Source of the DNA: Bacteroidales bacterium
GTDB taxonomy: Bacteria; Bacteroidota; Bacteroidia; Bacteroidales; P3
Reading direction: 5' to 3'
DNA length: 64,000 nt
Assembly (NCBI GenBank): GCA_017960475.1
Contig: JAGCZH010000006.1
Coordinates: 124,001 to 188,000, forward strand
The notes under the pieces were generated by a model. It worked only from the letters and a program-made list of their open reading frames with translations, was not told the origin of the DNA and made no database searches. How positions within the stretch are numbered: position 1 is the stretch's first letter; every line of letters begins with the position of its first letter. Both the position numbers and the translations under genes were made by a program. Of the stretch, positions 1-9,556 are shown in pieces.

Positions 1-458
1 TCCATTGAGGATGAGGGTATTTTATAGAACTCGAAGCAGTTACCCCTGATGATAACGGCGGCGACAAGGGCGAATACTATGGCGTCGAGCCACTCACGTG
101 CCTGGCTGTATTTGACAGCGGGATGGGTGGCTGGGTCTTGGTATTCCAATTTGCTCAATCCGAGATAAGGAATATATGCGAAGGGCATGATGACGGCGAG
201 GGTTTGTTCCCAGAAGCCGTGGCGTCCAAAGACTTTGGCTGTCTCGACAACGAGCATCAAGAAGGTGAATATGTTGATGGCCGGAATAAGGAAATATATG
301 TACCATTTCCAGTTCTTGCCGCAGATTTTTATCCACAAAACGATGTTGTAGATGGGTATGAGGGCTTTCCAAGGGGCAATGCCGACTTTTTTGAACACGA
401 AGCAAAGTCCGATGAAGGGACCAAAAATGTAGATTAGGGCAAAAAGATTATAGAGCAT
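1..458 (-). CDS. lepB: Signal peptidase I, C-terminus beyond the window
   Basis: Membrane serine protease that removes signal peptides from exported proteins. Only the N-terminal 152 codons are present, read leftwards from ATG at 458; the frame is open to the window edge. The first about 120 residues are hydrophobic with several membrane segments (for example around LIYIFGPFIGLCFVF and WYIYFLIPAINIFTFLMLV), the N-terminal membrane module common in Bacteroidota signal peptidases. The last visible residues are FYKIPSSSM, the region that holds the nucleophile Ser just before Met in the S26 family (PSGSM in E. coli). The general-base Lys would lie outside. The leader upstream of the start carries heptamer and AACCTT-type repeats on the coding strand. 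Confidence 0.85.
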   Translation of the reverse strand, partial: MLYNLFALIYIFGPFIGLCFVFKKVGIAPWKALIPIYNIVLWIKICGKNWKWYIYFLIPAINIFTFLMLVVETAKVFGRHGFWEQTLAVIMPFAYIPYLGLSKLEYQDPATHPAVKYSQAREWLDAIVFALVAAVIIRGNCFEFYKIPSSSM

Positions 459-547
459 GAGGGGAATTGAAAATTGAAAATTAAAAGTCGAAAGTTGTAA
501 GTTGAAAGCGTTAAGGTTAAAGTTAAGGTTAAAGTTAGAATAAAACG
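459..547 (-). repeat. Short tandem repeat leader upstream of lepB
   Basis: Gap between the glycosyltransferase stop and the lepB start. Read on the lepB coding strand it has a run of TTAACCTTAACTTTAACC-type units followed by AATTTTCAATTTTC heptamers directly before the ATG. It is the first of several similarly ordered repeat blocks in the window. Confidence 0.75.
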
Positions 548-1723
548 TCAGTCGTTTTGAAATATTGTATTGATAGAGTTTATCAGCACTTGTTTGTCGT
601 TTTCCCATGTGAGGTCAGCGGCGGCTCGAGCGAAAATCTCTTTTCTTTGCTGGCTGTCGACCGTGTCCCACTGAGCCAGAGTGGCTCTTACTGTGTCGGC
701 GAGCTGACGTGGGTCGGGAGGCTCGGAGGTGCGAGTAGCGGCATTGAAAGGTTGGGGGGCGACAAGGGTTCCTATAGTGTAGGTGGCCACAACCCTATGT
801 ATTTCAGGGAAGTCAGTAGCCAAAACAGGCACCTCTGCCTGCACGAAATCGGCAAGGCGGTTGGGAAGAGAATAATAGTAGTTGAGTCCACGGTTCTCGA
901 GCAGGGAGATGCCGAGGTCGGCATGGAGTGTGAGAGCTTTGAGGCGCTGAGGCTCGACACGACCAAGCAAGGTGACGTTGTCGAGGTTCTTATAGCGTTG
1001 TTTAAGGGTATTGAAGATGTCGCCATCGCCGGCGACGAGGAAATGACAGTCATTCAAATAAGGCATGGCCTCCATCATCCACTCTATGCCACGACCGATG
1101 TTGACGGCGCCTTGGTAAAGCAGAATACGTTTGCCAGCAGGCACATTGGCCAAAAGGTCGGCGACATCGGCATGACTCTGGGCACTGGGCATGGGGACGT
1201 TGCGAACGACATCCATCTTCAAGCCGTAACGCTGGCGGTAGATGTCCGCGATGGATTGGCATACGGTCACCGCCGCCATGTTGGGGCGCTTGGCTATTCG
1301 AGGAAAGACGCGGTCTTCAATCTTAGTCCATATGCGGCGCACAAGGTCGCGACCGACAAGCTCGGGGACTTCGGGGAACATCTCATGGGCGTCAAAAAAG
1401 AGAGGTTTTCTTCGAATACGCGCAGCCATGTAGTTGGCCAGCAAAGTGTCGGTGTCGTTGGCATAGAAGATGTCGGCGCGGGAGAAGAGGAGCTTGAAGA
1501 AAAGTCGCAGATTGTATTCGGCATAGAAGAGAGCCTTTTTGCGGAAGATCAAGGCCATCCGAGTTGTTTTGTAGGGTCTCTGCAGGGCGTTGCTACATGG
1601 GAGACGGCGACCGACGAGAGTGACGCTACAGCCGGCCTCGCATAACGCCATGCATGAACGATGGACACGCTGGTCGGTGACCAAGTCGTTGGTGACAGAA
1701 ACTATTACGCGTCGTTGTTGCAC
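548..1723 (-). CDS. Glycosyltransferase family 4 (GT-B fold)
   Basis: Predicted cytoplasmic, possibly membrane-associated, sugar transferase of the GT4/group 1 type, probably acting on cell-surface polysaccharide or lipopolysaccharide. The N-terminal Rossmann half starts VIVSVTNDLVTDQRVHR and contains FFDAHEMFPEVPEL. The C-terminal nucleotide-sugar half begins near KRILLYQGAVNIGRGIEW and contains the family-type acidic stretch LLENRGLNYYYSLPNRLADF with ATDFPEI shortly after. At 391 residues it has normal GT4 length. It is transcribed away from topA, with a possible minus-strand promoter core at 1792-1799. Donor and acceptor cannot be read from sequence. Confidence 0.85.
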   Translation of the reverse strand: MQQRRVIVSVTNDLVTDQRVHRSCMALCEAGCSVTLVGRRLPCSNALQRPYKTTRMALIFRKKALFYAEYNLRLFFKLLFSRADIFYANDTDTLLANYMAARIRRKPLFFDAHEMFPEVPELVGRDLVRRIWTKIEDRVFPRIAKRPNMAAVTVCQSIADIYRQRYGLKMDVVRNVPMPSAQSHADVADLLANVPAGKRILLYQGAVNIGRGIEWMMEAMPYLNDCHFLVAGDGDIFNTLKQRYKNLDNVTLLGRVEPQRLKALTLHADLGISLLENRGLNYYYSLPNRLADFVQAEVPVLATDFPEIHRVVATYTIGTLVAPQPFNAATRTSEPPDPRQLADTVRATLAQWDTVDSQQRKEIFARAAADLTWENDKQVLINSINTIFQND

Positions 1724-1791
1724 TACTTTTCTTTTTTTAATTCTCTTTGTTCTTGACTAATACACACACATAGCCCTTGATTGAGAGAATG

Positions 1792-1799
1792 CAAAAATA
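1792..1799 (-). promoter_or_regulatory. Putative -7 element for the GT4 gene
   Basis: On the minus strand this reads TATTTTTG followed by C, matching the Bacteroidota -7 consensus TAnnTTTG, about 70 bases upstream of the start. No convincing -33 box was seen. Confidence 0.45.
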
Positions 1800-1807
1800 C
1801 ATTTTTT

Positions 1808-1837
1808 TTTGTTTATAAAAAAAAGTTATTACCTTTG
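1808..1837 (+). promoter_or_regulatory. Putative topA promoter (-33/-7, Bacteroidota type)
   Basis: TTTG at 1808-1811 and TACCTTTG at 1830-1837 are 18 bases apart, the spacing and sequence expected for the primary sigma factor of Bacteroidota. It leaves a leader of roughly 65 bases before the topA ATG. Confidence 0.65.
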
Positions 1838-1908
1838 CATTTTCAATACAAAAACAGTTTTCGAGTTATTATTGTTGAATATAAAATAAATAGAATACAT
1901 TTAATAAT

Positions 1909-4254
1909 ATGAAAAATCTTGTTATCGTAGAGTCTCCAGCAAAGGCTAAGACCATAGAGAAATTCTTGGGAAAGGACTTCACCGTGATGTCAAGTTATGG
2001 ACACATACGCGATTTGGCCAAGAAGGAGCTCAGCATAGCTGTTGAAAACAACTACGAGCCCGAATATCAAATATCTGAAGAGAAGAACAAACTTGTCGCC
2101 GACCTTAAAAAGGCATCCAAGAACGCCGATATGGTATGGCTGGCTTCCGATGAGGACCGTGAGGGAGAGGCCATAGCATGGCATCTTCGCGAGACTCTCA
2201 ACCTTAAACCGGAAAAGACCAGACGTATCGTCTTCAACGAAATCACAAAGAACGCTATTCTCCACGCAATAGACAACCCCCGCGACATTGACATGTGCCT
2301 GGTCGACGCCCAGCAAGCCCGTAGGGTGCTGGACCGTCTGGTGGGCTACGAAATAAGCCCCATACTTTGGGCAAAAATCAAGCCAGCCCTCAGCGCCGGC
2401 CGAGTACAGAGTGTTGCTGTCCGCCTTATTGTGGAAAGGGAAAAAGAGATAAAGGATTTCAAAGAGCAGAGCTTTTTCCGCGTCACGGCATCTTTCATCA
2501 CCGCTGAAGGCGGCAGTTTGTTAGCCGAACTCAACTCACGCTTTGAGACCGAAGAGGAGGCGATGAAATTCCTCGAATCCATAGTTGGCAGCTCTTTCAC
2601 CGTTGACAACGTTGAGACAAAGCCAGCTCGCCGCAGCCCTGCGCCACCATTCACGACCTCAACTCTGCAACAGGAGGCCAGCCGCAAACTGGGTTTCTCT
2701 GTGGCTAGAACCATGCAGATTGCCCAACAACTGTATGAGTCGGGATTCATCACCTACATGCGTACCGACTCGACAAATCTGAGCGAGGTGGCTCTAGAAA
2801 TGGCCAAGAAACAGATAGACAGTACCTATGGCGAGAAATATGTCAAGACACGCCGTTACCACACCAAAATAAAAGGTGCGCAAGAGGCTCATGAGGCTAT
2901 CCGTCCCACCGACATGCAGGCAACCGACATCAATGCCGATACCGCCATGCGTCGTCTATACGAACTGATCTGGAAACGCACTATAGCCTCGCAGATGTCT
3001 GACGCCGAACTAGAAAAAACCACCATCGACATCAATATCGACAACAAGCAGAGCAAAAGTGAACATCACTTCACTTGCTGTGGTGAGCAGGTCCTTTTTG
3101 ACGGATTCCTGAAGGTATATCTCGAATCCACCGACGACGAGGAGCCTGAAAAGGCATCTAACATCCTGCCTTCAGTCAAGACAAAAGACGCTCTGAGATT
3201 GAACAAGGCCGAGGCTGTACAGCACTACACTCAACATCCTCCACGCTACACCGAGGCCAGCCTGGTGAAGAAACTCGAGGATCTTGGCATCGGTCGTCCA
3301 TCAACCTACGCACCCACAATCTCCACAATCTTGAAACGTGAGTATGTCATCAAGGAAGACCGCGCTCCTCAAGAATACGACATCACCACTCTCACACTTG
3401 AACCAGGAAAAGATATAGAGCGTATACAAAAGACAGAACACTTGGGAGCCGAAAAGGGCAAGCTGTTCCCCACTGATATCGGAACAATTGTGAACCAGTT
3501 CCTTATGGAGCACTTCACCGACATCATGGATTACAACTTCACGGCCAAAGTGGAAAAGGACTTTGACGACATCGCCAACGGCACCCAGGCATGGAGAGAG
3601 GTTATAGGTCAATTCTACCAGCCTTTCCACCGCAATGTTCTCCAAACCCAAAGCCACTCGAAACGAACCAGCGGAGAACGTCTCCTCGGCAAAGACCCTG
3701 CCACGGGCAAAAACGTCTACGCCAAAATAGGTCGATATGGCACTCTGATACAAATTGGAGAGACAAACTCTGATGAAAAGCCACGCTTCGCCTCGATGAA
3801 GAAAGGACAAAGTATTGACAGTATCACTATCGACGAGGCTCTTGAGCTCTTCAACCTTCCCCGCGACATTGGTGAGTATGAAGGCAGCAACGTGGTTGTC
3901 AGCATAGGACGTTTTGGACCTTATGTGCGCCATAACAGCAAGTTCTACTCGCTATCAAAGAACGATGACCCATACAGCATCACTTACGAACGCGCTGTGG
4001 AGATCATCAAAAACAAGATTAAACAAAACGAGGAGAAGGAACGTCTGAAAGACCTTTATCCACACGAGATTGGCGAATATGAGGGTGAGAAGGTCATCAG
4101 CAACATAGGCAAATATGGTCCTTATCTTACATACAAAAACGACAATTACCGTCTGCCAAAGACGGGGATTGACCCCCTGACCATTGACCTTGCCTCGGCA
4201 GTGGCCATTATCAGGGAAATGCAAGAAAAGAAAACCAAGAAAAAGAAAAAATAA
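1909..4254 (+). CDS. topA: DNA topoisomerase I (type IA)
   Basis: Relaxes negative supercoils by single-strand passage. The 781-residue product starts with the Toprim signature VIVESPAKAKTIEKFLG; the acidic metal site is D81-E-D83 in DEDREGEAIAWHL. The active-site Tyr is Y283 in GFITYMRTDST. The C-terminus lacks the four-Cys zinc ribbons of the E. coli enzyme; instead it has three glycine-rich Topo_C repeats (AKIGRYGTLIQIG, GEYEGSNVVVSIGRFGPYV, GEYEGEKVISNIGKYGPYL) and a Lys-rich tail, as usual in Bacteroidota. A strong hairpin terminator follows. The gene appears to be monocistronic with its own promoter. Confidence 0.97.
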   Translation: MKNLVIVESPAKAKTIEKFLGKDFTVMSSYGHIRDLAKKELSIAVENNYEPEYQISEEKNKLVADLKKASKNADMVWLASDEDREGEAIAWHLRETLNLKPEKTRRIVFNEITKNAILHAIDNPRDIDMCLVDAQQARRVLDRLVGYEISPILWAKIKPALSAGRVQSVAVRLIVEREKEIKDFKEQSFFRVTASFITAEGGSLLAELNSRFETEEEAMKFLESIVGSSFTVDNVETKPARRSPAPPFTTSTLQQEASRKLGFSVARTMQIAQQLYESGFITYMRTDSTNLSEVALEMAKKQIDSTYGEKYVKTRRYHTKIKGAQEAHEAIRPTDMQATDINADTAMRRLYELIWKRTIASQMSDAELEKTTIDINIDNKQSKSEHHFTCCGEQVLFDGFLKVYLESTDDEEPEKASNILPSVKTKDALRLNKAEAVQHYTQHPPRYTEASLVKKLEDLGIGRPSTYAPTISTILKREYVIKEDRAPQEYDITTLTLEPGKDIERIQKTEHLGAEKGKLFPTDIGTIVNQFLMEHFTDIMDYNFTAKVEKDFDDIANGTQAWREVIGQFYQPFHRNVLQTQSHSKRTSGERLLGKDPATGKNVYAKIGRYGTLIQIGETNSDEKPRFASMKKGQSIDSITIDEALELFNLPRDIGEYEGSNVVVSIGRFGPYVRHNSKFYSLSKNDDPYSITYERAVEIIKNKIKQNEEKERLKDLYPHEIGEYEGEKVISNIGKYGPYLTYKNDNYRLPKTGIDPLTIDLASAVAIIREMQEKKTKKKKK

Positions 4255-4270
4255 GTGAAAAAATGAAAAA

Positions 4271-4299
4271 ACTCTCCCCTATCCGGGAGAGTTTTTTTT
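4271..4299 (+). terminator. Rho-independent terminator of topA
   Basis: Eight-base-pair stem ACTCTCCC (4271-4278) with GGGAGAGT (4285-4292), six-base loop, then a run of T. It begins 17 bases after the topA stop. Confidence 0.9.
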
Positions 4300-4310
4300 A
4301 CAAAATAGAA

Positions 4311-4340
4311 AAAGGCTGAAAGAAATCTCTTTCAGCCTTT
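4311..4340 (-). terminator. Terminator of the SRPBCC gene, possibly bidirectional
   Basis: Perfect 13-base-pair stem AAAGGCTGAAAGA (4311-4323) with TCTTTCAGCCTTT (4328-4340) and a four-base loop. On the minus strand it is followed by a T-rich stretch, so it suits the leftward gene ending at 4365; on the plus strand it could back up the topA terminator. Confidence 0.85.
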
Positions 4341-4364
4341 ATTTTACATATAGTAAAAAGATTT

Positions 4365-4778
4365 TTACAAGCCAGCGGAATAGTACTGTATCTGCTCTGC
4401 GATTTTATCCAAAGCGGGACGCAGCTTGGGCTTAATCATCATGGTTACCATGGGATTACCGCCCTCTACCTCGGCACGAAGAACGACAGAGCATGAATTG
4501 CTGTCCTGTTCGCCGATGTTCATGACAAGACGGAATGGCAATGGTGAATTGGAGCCATGTGCAGGGGCAATGGCCACCGTATGATAGGGAGAGCGCTCGG
4601 CATACTGCAAAGTGAGCTGCATGAAACCGGCGACCTGAAAAGAGCAGGTATCGCCCTCAACTTTGAAGCCTTGCACCTGAGAAGGAAGCATTTTCTGGAA
4701 GTTGCTGAAATCGCAGGCAAAATTATACAATCTCTCTGCGCTGCATTGTGCAACAACTTTTTTGGATTCAACAGTCAT
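4365..4778 (-). CDS. SRPBCC (START-like) domain protein
   Basis: Small cytoplasmic protein of 137 residues. The pattern fits the SRPBCC/polyketide-cyclase fold: N-terminal strand MTVESKKVV, a short helix with AERLYNFACDFSNFQKMLPS, alternating strands and a long C-terminal helix (LRPALDKIAEQIQYY). Family members bind hydrophobic ligands in a deep cavity; no specific ligand can be inferred. It lies 53 bases downstream of pyrE on the same strand and is probably co-transcribed with it, ending at a strong terminator. The family call rests on overall pattern, not on a catalytic motif. Confidence 0.7.
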   Translation of the reverse strand: MTVESKKVVAQCSAERLYNFACDFSNFQKMLPSQVQGFKVEGDTCSFQVAGFMQLTLQYAERSPYHTVAIAPAHGSNSPLPFRLVMNIGEQDSNSCSVVLRAEVEGGNPMVTMMIKPKLRPALDKIAEQIQYYSAGL

Positions 4779-4831
4779 ATTAAAAAATAAGTGATGTGAA
4801 AGATGTTATGTTCTTACAAAAGCGGAAGCAA

Positions 4832-5479
4832 TCAACTGTCCATGTGCTGATCCGACCAGAGTTCGGGATTCTCGCGCCATGTTTTGAGTGACTCCAACTC
4901 TTTCTCCATAACATAGTCCTGCTCGCATGCCACCTTGATAAGGGTATCATAGTTGGTAAGCGTGTGGAGTTCCACATTGGCTTCGGCGAAATTGCGGGCG
5001 GCGACTTCGAGACCATAGGTAAATATGGCAACCATGCCTTTAACAGTACAGCCTTTTTCGCGCAGAGCCTTAACAGCAATCAGAGAGCTTTTGCCTGTAG
5101 AGACAAGGTCCTCAACAACCACAACGGTTTGTCCGCTGTGAATCTCACCCTCAATCTGATTGGTAAGGCCATGTTTTTTCTCTTCGGAGCGGACATATAC
5201 AAACGGCTTGCCCAATTCCTGAGCCACTAGCGCACCTTGAGCGATACCACCTGTCGCAACACCGGCAATGACATCAACATCGCCAAAATATTCGTTGATG
5301 GTTTCTACAAAACACTGGCGAATAAAGGTTCTAATCTCAGGATACGATAGCGTCACACGATTGTCGCAATAGATAGGCGATTTTCGACCTGAAGCCCAAG
5401 TGAAAGGATGTTCGTTGTTGAGTTTTACAGCTTTTACCTTAAGTAGGAAAGTGCCTGTCTGTTCGGCTGTTTCGTTCAT
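4832..5479 (-). CDS. pyrE: Orotate phosphoribosyltransferase
   Basis: Makes orotidine 5'-monophosphate from orotate and PRPP in pyrimidine synthesis. The 215-residue product has the PRPP-binding signature VVVVEDLVSTGKSS and the upstream loop SGRKSPIYCDNR, both diagnostic. VIAGVATGGIAQGALVAQELG forms the substrate-binding segment. Length matches bacterial PyrE. Start at 5479 gives MNETAEQTG; a -7 type element lies at 5512-5519. It is followed at short distance by the SRPBCC gene, as a likely two-gene unit. Confidence 0.96.
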   Translation of the reverse strand: MNETAEQTGTFLLKVKAVKLNNEHPFTWASGRKSPIYCDNRVTLSYPEIRTFIRQCFVETINEYFGDVDVIAGVATGGIAQGALVAQELGKPFVYVRSEEKKHGLTNQIEGEIHSGQTVVVVEDLVSTGKSSLIAVKALREKGCTVKGMVAIFTYGLEVAARNFAEANVELHTLTNYDTLIKVACEQDYVMEKELESLKTWRENPELWSDQHMDS

Positions 5480-5511
5480 ATTTCGATTGTTGTTTTATCT
5501 GTTTGAGACCG

Positions 5512-5519
5512 CAAAGATA
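5512..5519 (-). promoter_or_regulatory. Putative -7 element of pyrE
   Basis: Minus strand reads TATCTTTG then C, matching TAnnTTTG, 33 bases upstream of the pyrE ATG. The -33 box is unclear. Confidence 0.55.
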
Positions 5520-5579
5520 CGAATAAAATACGAAACGAAATGTATTTTAATGTTTTTTTTGAATTGCGGTAAAGGATAT

Positions 5580-6182
5580 CTATTGTCTGTCAAATATTTG
5601 ACGGGTGATATTTTGCATTGTGGAATAACTTTGGTCCAATCGTGAACGCCACTCTTTGTCATCGAGCCAGAGGCAATCGGTAATACCCTCGTCGAGTTGC
5701 GGCACAAGGCGCTGAGAAGATGTGCAATGCATTTGGAACCATGACGTTTGCTTGAAATGCCATCCGCCATACAAGTCGTAAATATGATAGGTCTTTAGCA
5801 AAAGAGGACCTAGTTGGAGCTCCTCAAGACCCGTCTCCTCGTTGGTTTCGCGAAGGGCAGCATGAGCCAAAGACTCGCCATCCTCAACCTTGCCTTTGGG
5901 TAAATCATAACGACCGTTTCGGAATATTGTGAGCCTCTTGCCAGATGAATCGCACACTACACCGCCCGCGGCTTTGACAAAAATAAACCTTCTATGGACA
6001 CATTCGAGAAAACGGCGCATGAAGCCTGGGTGACAGATGACATAGAGGTTGGCCTGACCTTTTGTGAGTATATCGAAACAGGCATCGAAGTCGCTGTCGT
6101 CAATCACGACAGAATCGATGGGAAAGCTATCCTCAGGCTTCCCACAGAGTTTCATGTAGTTATACTGGAAATTTATTTGCAT
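5580..6182 (-). CDS. Nudix hydrolase
   Basis: Hydrolyses a nucleoside diphosphate linked to another moiety; substrate unknown. The Nudix box is complete: GKVEDGESLAHAALRETNEE followed by TGL, giving the GX5EX7REUXEEXGU pattern. An upstream domain of about 85 residues (from MQINFQYNYMKLCGK) precedes the Nudix core (FVKAAGGVVCDSSG onward). The frame extends 12 codons further upstream to 6218, but ATG at 6182 is preferred because the longer version would overlap the -7 like element at 6203-6210. About 200 residues from this start. Transcribed divergently from dprA. Confidence 0.88.
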   Translation of the reverse strand: MQINFQYNYMKLCGKPEDSFPIDSVVIDDSDFDACFDILTKGQANLYVICHPGFMRRFLECVHRRFIFVKAAGGVVCDSSGKRLTIFRNGRYDLPKGKVEDGESLAHAALRETNEETGLEELQLGPLLLKTYHIYDLYGGWHFKQTSWFQMHCTSSQRLVPQLDEGITDCLWLDDKEWRSRLDQSYSTMQNITRQIFDRQ

Positions 6183-6202
6183 AATCACATCTAATAGTGA
6201 TG

Positions 6203-6210
6203 CAAAAATA
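6203..6210 (-). promoter_or_regulatory. Putative -7 element of the Nudix gene
   Basis: Minus strand TATTTTTG followed by C, 20 bases upstream of the preferred ATG at 6182. A second TATTTTTGC copy lies further upstream at about 6233-6240. Confidence 0.45.
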
Positions 6211-6326
6211 ACAAACATTAACCAAATTGACGCAAAAATATCGGGATTTAGTTACAAAAAAAGAATCTCATCACCATCATTTTAATCACAAAAAACAATA
6301 AAATGAGAAATAACTACTTTTTTTCG

Positions 6327-6334
6327 TATATTTG
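6327..6334 (+). promoter_or_regulatory. Putative -7 element of dprA
   Basis: TATATTTG followed by C, about 60 bases upstream of the dprA start. No clear -33 box. Confidence 0.5.
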
Positions 6335-6392
6335 CAAAACAATAGATAAAGAACAACCAATCACACATCATATATAAAACAGCCAGTTACAA

Positions 6393-7499
6393 TTGAAAAA
6401 CGACTACACATACGAATTAGCCCTGACCATGCTCCCCGGAGTAGGATGCCAAACACAACGGCAACTTATGGAAATTGTAGGTTCTGCCAAAGAGCTTTTT
6501 GAAATGCCGGCAAAAGAATTAACCACCGTTTTCGGGAAACATAAAAAAATCGTCAACGCCATTGTCGAGAAATCCATGTTCGCCGATGTTGAGAAGGAGC
6601 TTAAATTCATAGAGAAGAACAAAATCAAGATACTGTACTACAACGAGCCGGAATATCCGCAAAGGCTGAATAGACCTGGCTGCGAGGACACCCCTATCCT
6701 ACTCTACTCACTTGGTAACGCCGACTACAACGCCGCAAGAACAATAAGTGTTGTCGGGACCCGCAGAGCCACAGTGGAGGGTGTAGACCTTACCAACGCA
6801 CTGATAGCGGGCCTGAGGCAGGAGGAGGTGACTATTGTCAGCGGACTAGCATTGGGAATAGACTCGGCAGCGCACATGGCAGCACTCAATGAAGGGCTGC
6901 CAACGCTAGGGGTATTGGGGCATGGCCTTGACCAGATATACCCCTCACAAAACCGCAATCTTGCCAAAAAGATCATCAATAACGGAGGCGCCTTGCTCAC
7001 AGAACGCTGCAGCGGCACTCCTATATCACCAGGTCTGTTTCCTGCACGCAACAGGATTATAGCAGCACTCAGCGACGCAACTGTTGTTGTCGAGGCTTCT
7101 GTCAAAGGAGGAGCCTTGATAACCGCGAATATCGCATCGAGCTATCATCGTGAGCTTTTTGCCTTCCCTGGACGGATAAAGGACAAATACTCTGAAGGCT
7201 GCAACGCAATAATCGCTTCGGGTAAAGCCATGTTGATTAGAGGCGCTGACGACCTGATGACAAACATGGGATGGGAAAGAAAATGCAAGATTATCGGCAA
7301 ACAAACCTCTCTTTTCCCCGACATTAACGGCAACGAGAAAACCATATATGAAATATTGGACAAGAGTGATGGTTTGACAATGGATCAGATTAGAGAACAC
7401 TGCGACTTATCTCTTCCACAAATAGCGACAGCACTGCTAGGACTCGAGTTGAAAAACATCTGCCGATGCCTTCCTGGCAAAATATACAAAACAATATAA
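6393..7499 (+). CDS. dprA: DNA-processing protein DprA
   Basis: Loads RecA on incoming single-stranded DNA during natural transformation; in many non-competent lineages it is simply conserved. The Rossmann core shows ISVVGTRRATVEG, the diagnostic VSGLALGIDSAAH, then GHGLDQIYPSQNRNLAKKI, FPARNRIIAALS and VVEASVKGGALITA. A helix-hairpin-helix-like N-terminus (LTMLPGVGCQTQRQLMEIVG) and a C-terminal winged-helix region (LDKSDGLTMDQIREHCDLSL) complete the usual 368-residue layout. The best start is TTG at 6393 because no ATG lies upstream in frame and the next Met would cut the N-terminal helix. Confidence 0.95.
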   Translation: MKNDYTYELALTMLPGVGCQTQRQLMEIVGSAKELFEMPAKELTTVFGKHKKIVNAIVEKSMFADVEKELKFIEKNKIKILYYNEPEYPQRLNRPGCEDTPILLYSLGNADYNAARTISVVGTRRATVEGVDLTNALIAGLRQEEVTIVSGLALGIDSAAHMAALNEGLPTLGVLGHGLDQIYPSQNRNLAKKIINNGGALLTERCSGTPISPGLFPARNRIIAALSDATVVVEASVKGGALITANIASSYHRELFAFPGRIKDKYSEGCNAIIASGKAMLIRGADDLMTNMGWERKCKIIGKQTSLFPDINGNEKTIYEILDKSDGLTMDQIREHCDLSLPQIATALLGLELKNICRCLPGKIYKTI

Positions 7500-7567
7500 A
7501 TCAAATATGTGCACAGGCGTGTTATATTTTTTTTTATAAACAATAATAATAATTAAAAGAATTGTTG

Positions 7568-7575
7568 TAAATTTG
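7568..7575 (+). promoter_or_regulatory. Putative -7 element of atpD
   Basis: TAAATTTG followed by C, about 110 bases upstream of atpD in a 185-base A/T-rich gap. A long leader would result. Confidence 0.5.
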
Positions 7576-7675
7576 CACTTATTTTTGGAATTGAGACGTC
7601 AGATTTGCGCGAGTCGATCCAATACTATATATCATAGTGAAAAACAACATAATATTATATATCAGAATACACTAA

Positions 7676-9193
<1,518 letters not shown>

Positions 9194-9235
9194 TACCGCC
9201 TCCTAGAGTAGCAACAACAACTAGGAAATACCAAG

Positions 9236-9472
9236 ATGAAAGTTAAAATCATTAAGCCCGACACAACCCTTTACGAAGGCGACGCCACGCTGCTGCAGCT
9301 GCCTGGCACAGGTGGATTGTTTGAAATTCTTGAGAACCACGCCCCCATTATTTCCAGCCTTACAGCAGGAACTATTCGACTGCAGGCAGAAGGCGTGGAG
9401 GAAAAGAAATTCGACATCAAGGCCGGAGTTGTCAAGGGTCAGCAAAACGAAATTTTGCTCCTTGTCCAATAA
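9236..9472 (+). CDS. atpC: F-type ATP synthase epsilon subunit (short form)
   Basis: Central-stalk subunit that couples rotation to catalysis. Only 78 residues, corresponding to the N-terminal beta-sandwich (VKIIKPDTTLYEGDATLLQLPGTGG, then FEILENHAPIISSLTAG). The C-terminal helical hairpin, which acts as an inhibitory latch in E. coli, is absent; this short form is typical of Bacteroidota. Co-transcribed with atpD and ends just before a strong hairpin. Confidence 0.93.
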   Translation: MKVKIIKPDTTLYEGDATLLQLPGTGGLFEILENHAPIISSLTAGTIRLQAEGVEEKKFDIKAGVVKGQQNEILLLVQ

Positions 9473-9482
9473 AAAAAGAAAT

Positions 9483-9511
9483 AGAAGGCTCCGAAGTTTC
9501 GGAGCCTTCTT
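9483..9511 (+). terminator. Terminator of atpDC
   Basis: Perfect 13-base-pair inverted repeat AGAAGGCTCCGAA (9483-9495) and TTCGGAGCCTTCT (9498-9510), with only two central bases so the inner A-T pairs probably open. The downstream T-run is weak. Confidence 0.8.
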
Positions 9512-9556
9512 GACAATATCGCACTAAAGAAATTAATAATCAAATCAATAACAACA

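Noticed and set aside
557-1645. Long plus-strand open frame opposite the GT4 gene
   Set aside because: Shadow of the minus-strand gene; its translation has no family features while the minus frame has clear GT4 motifs.
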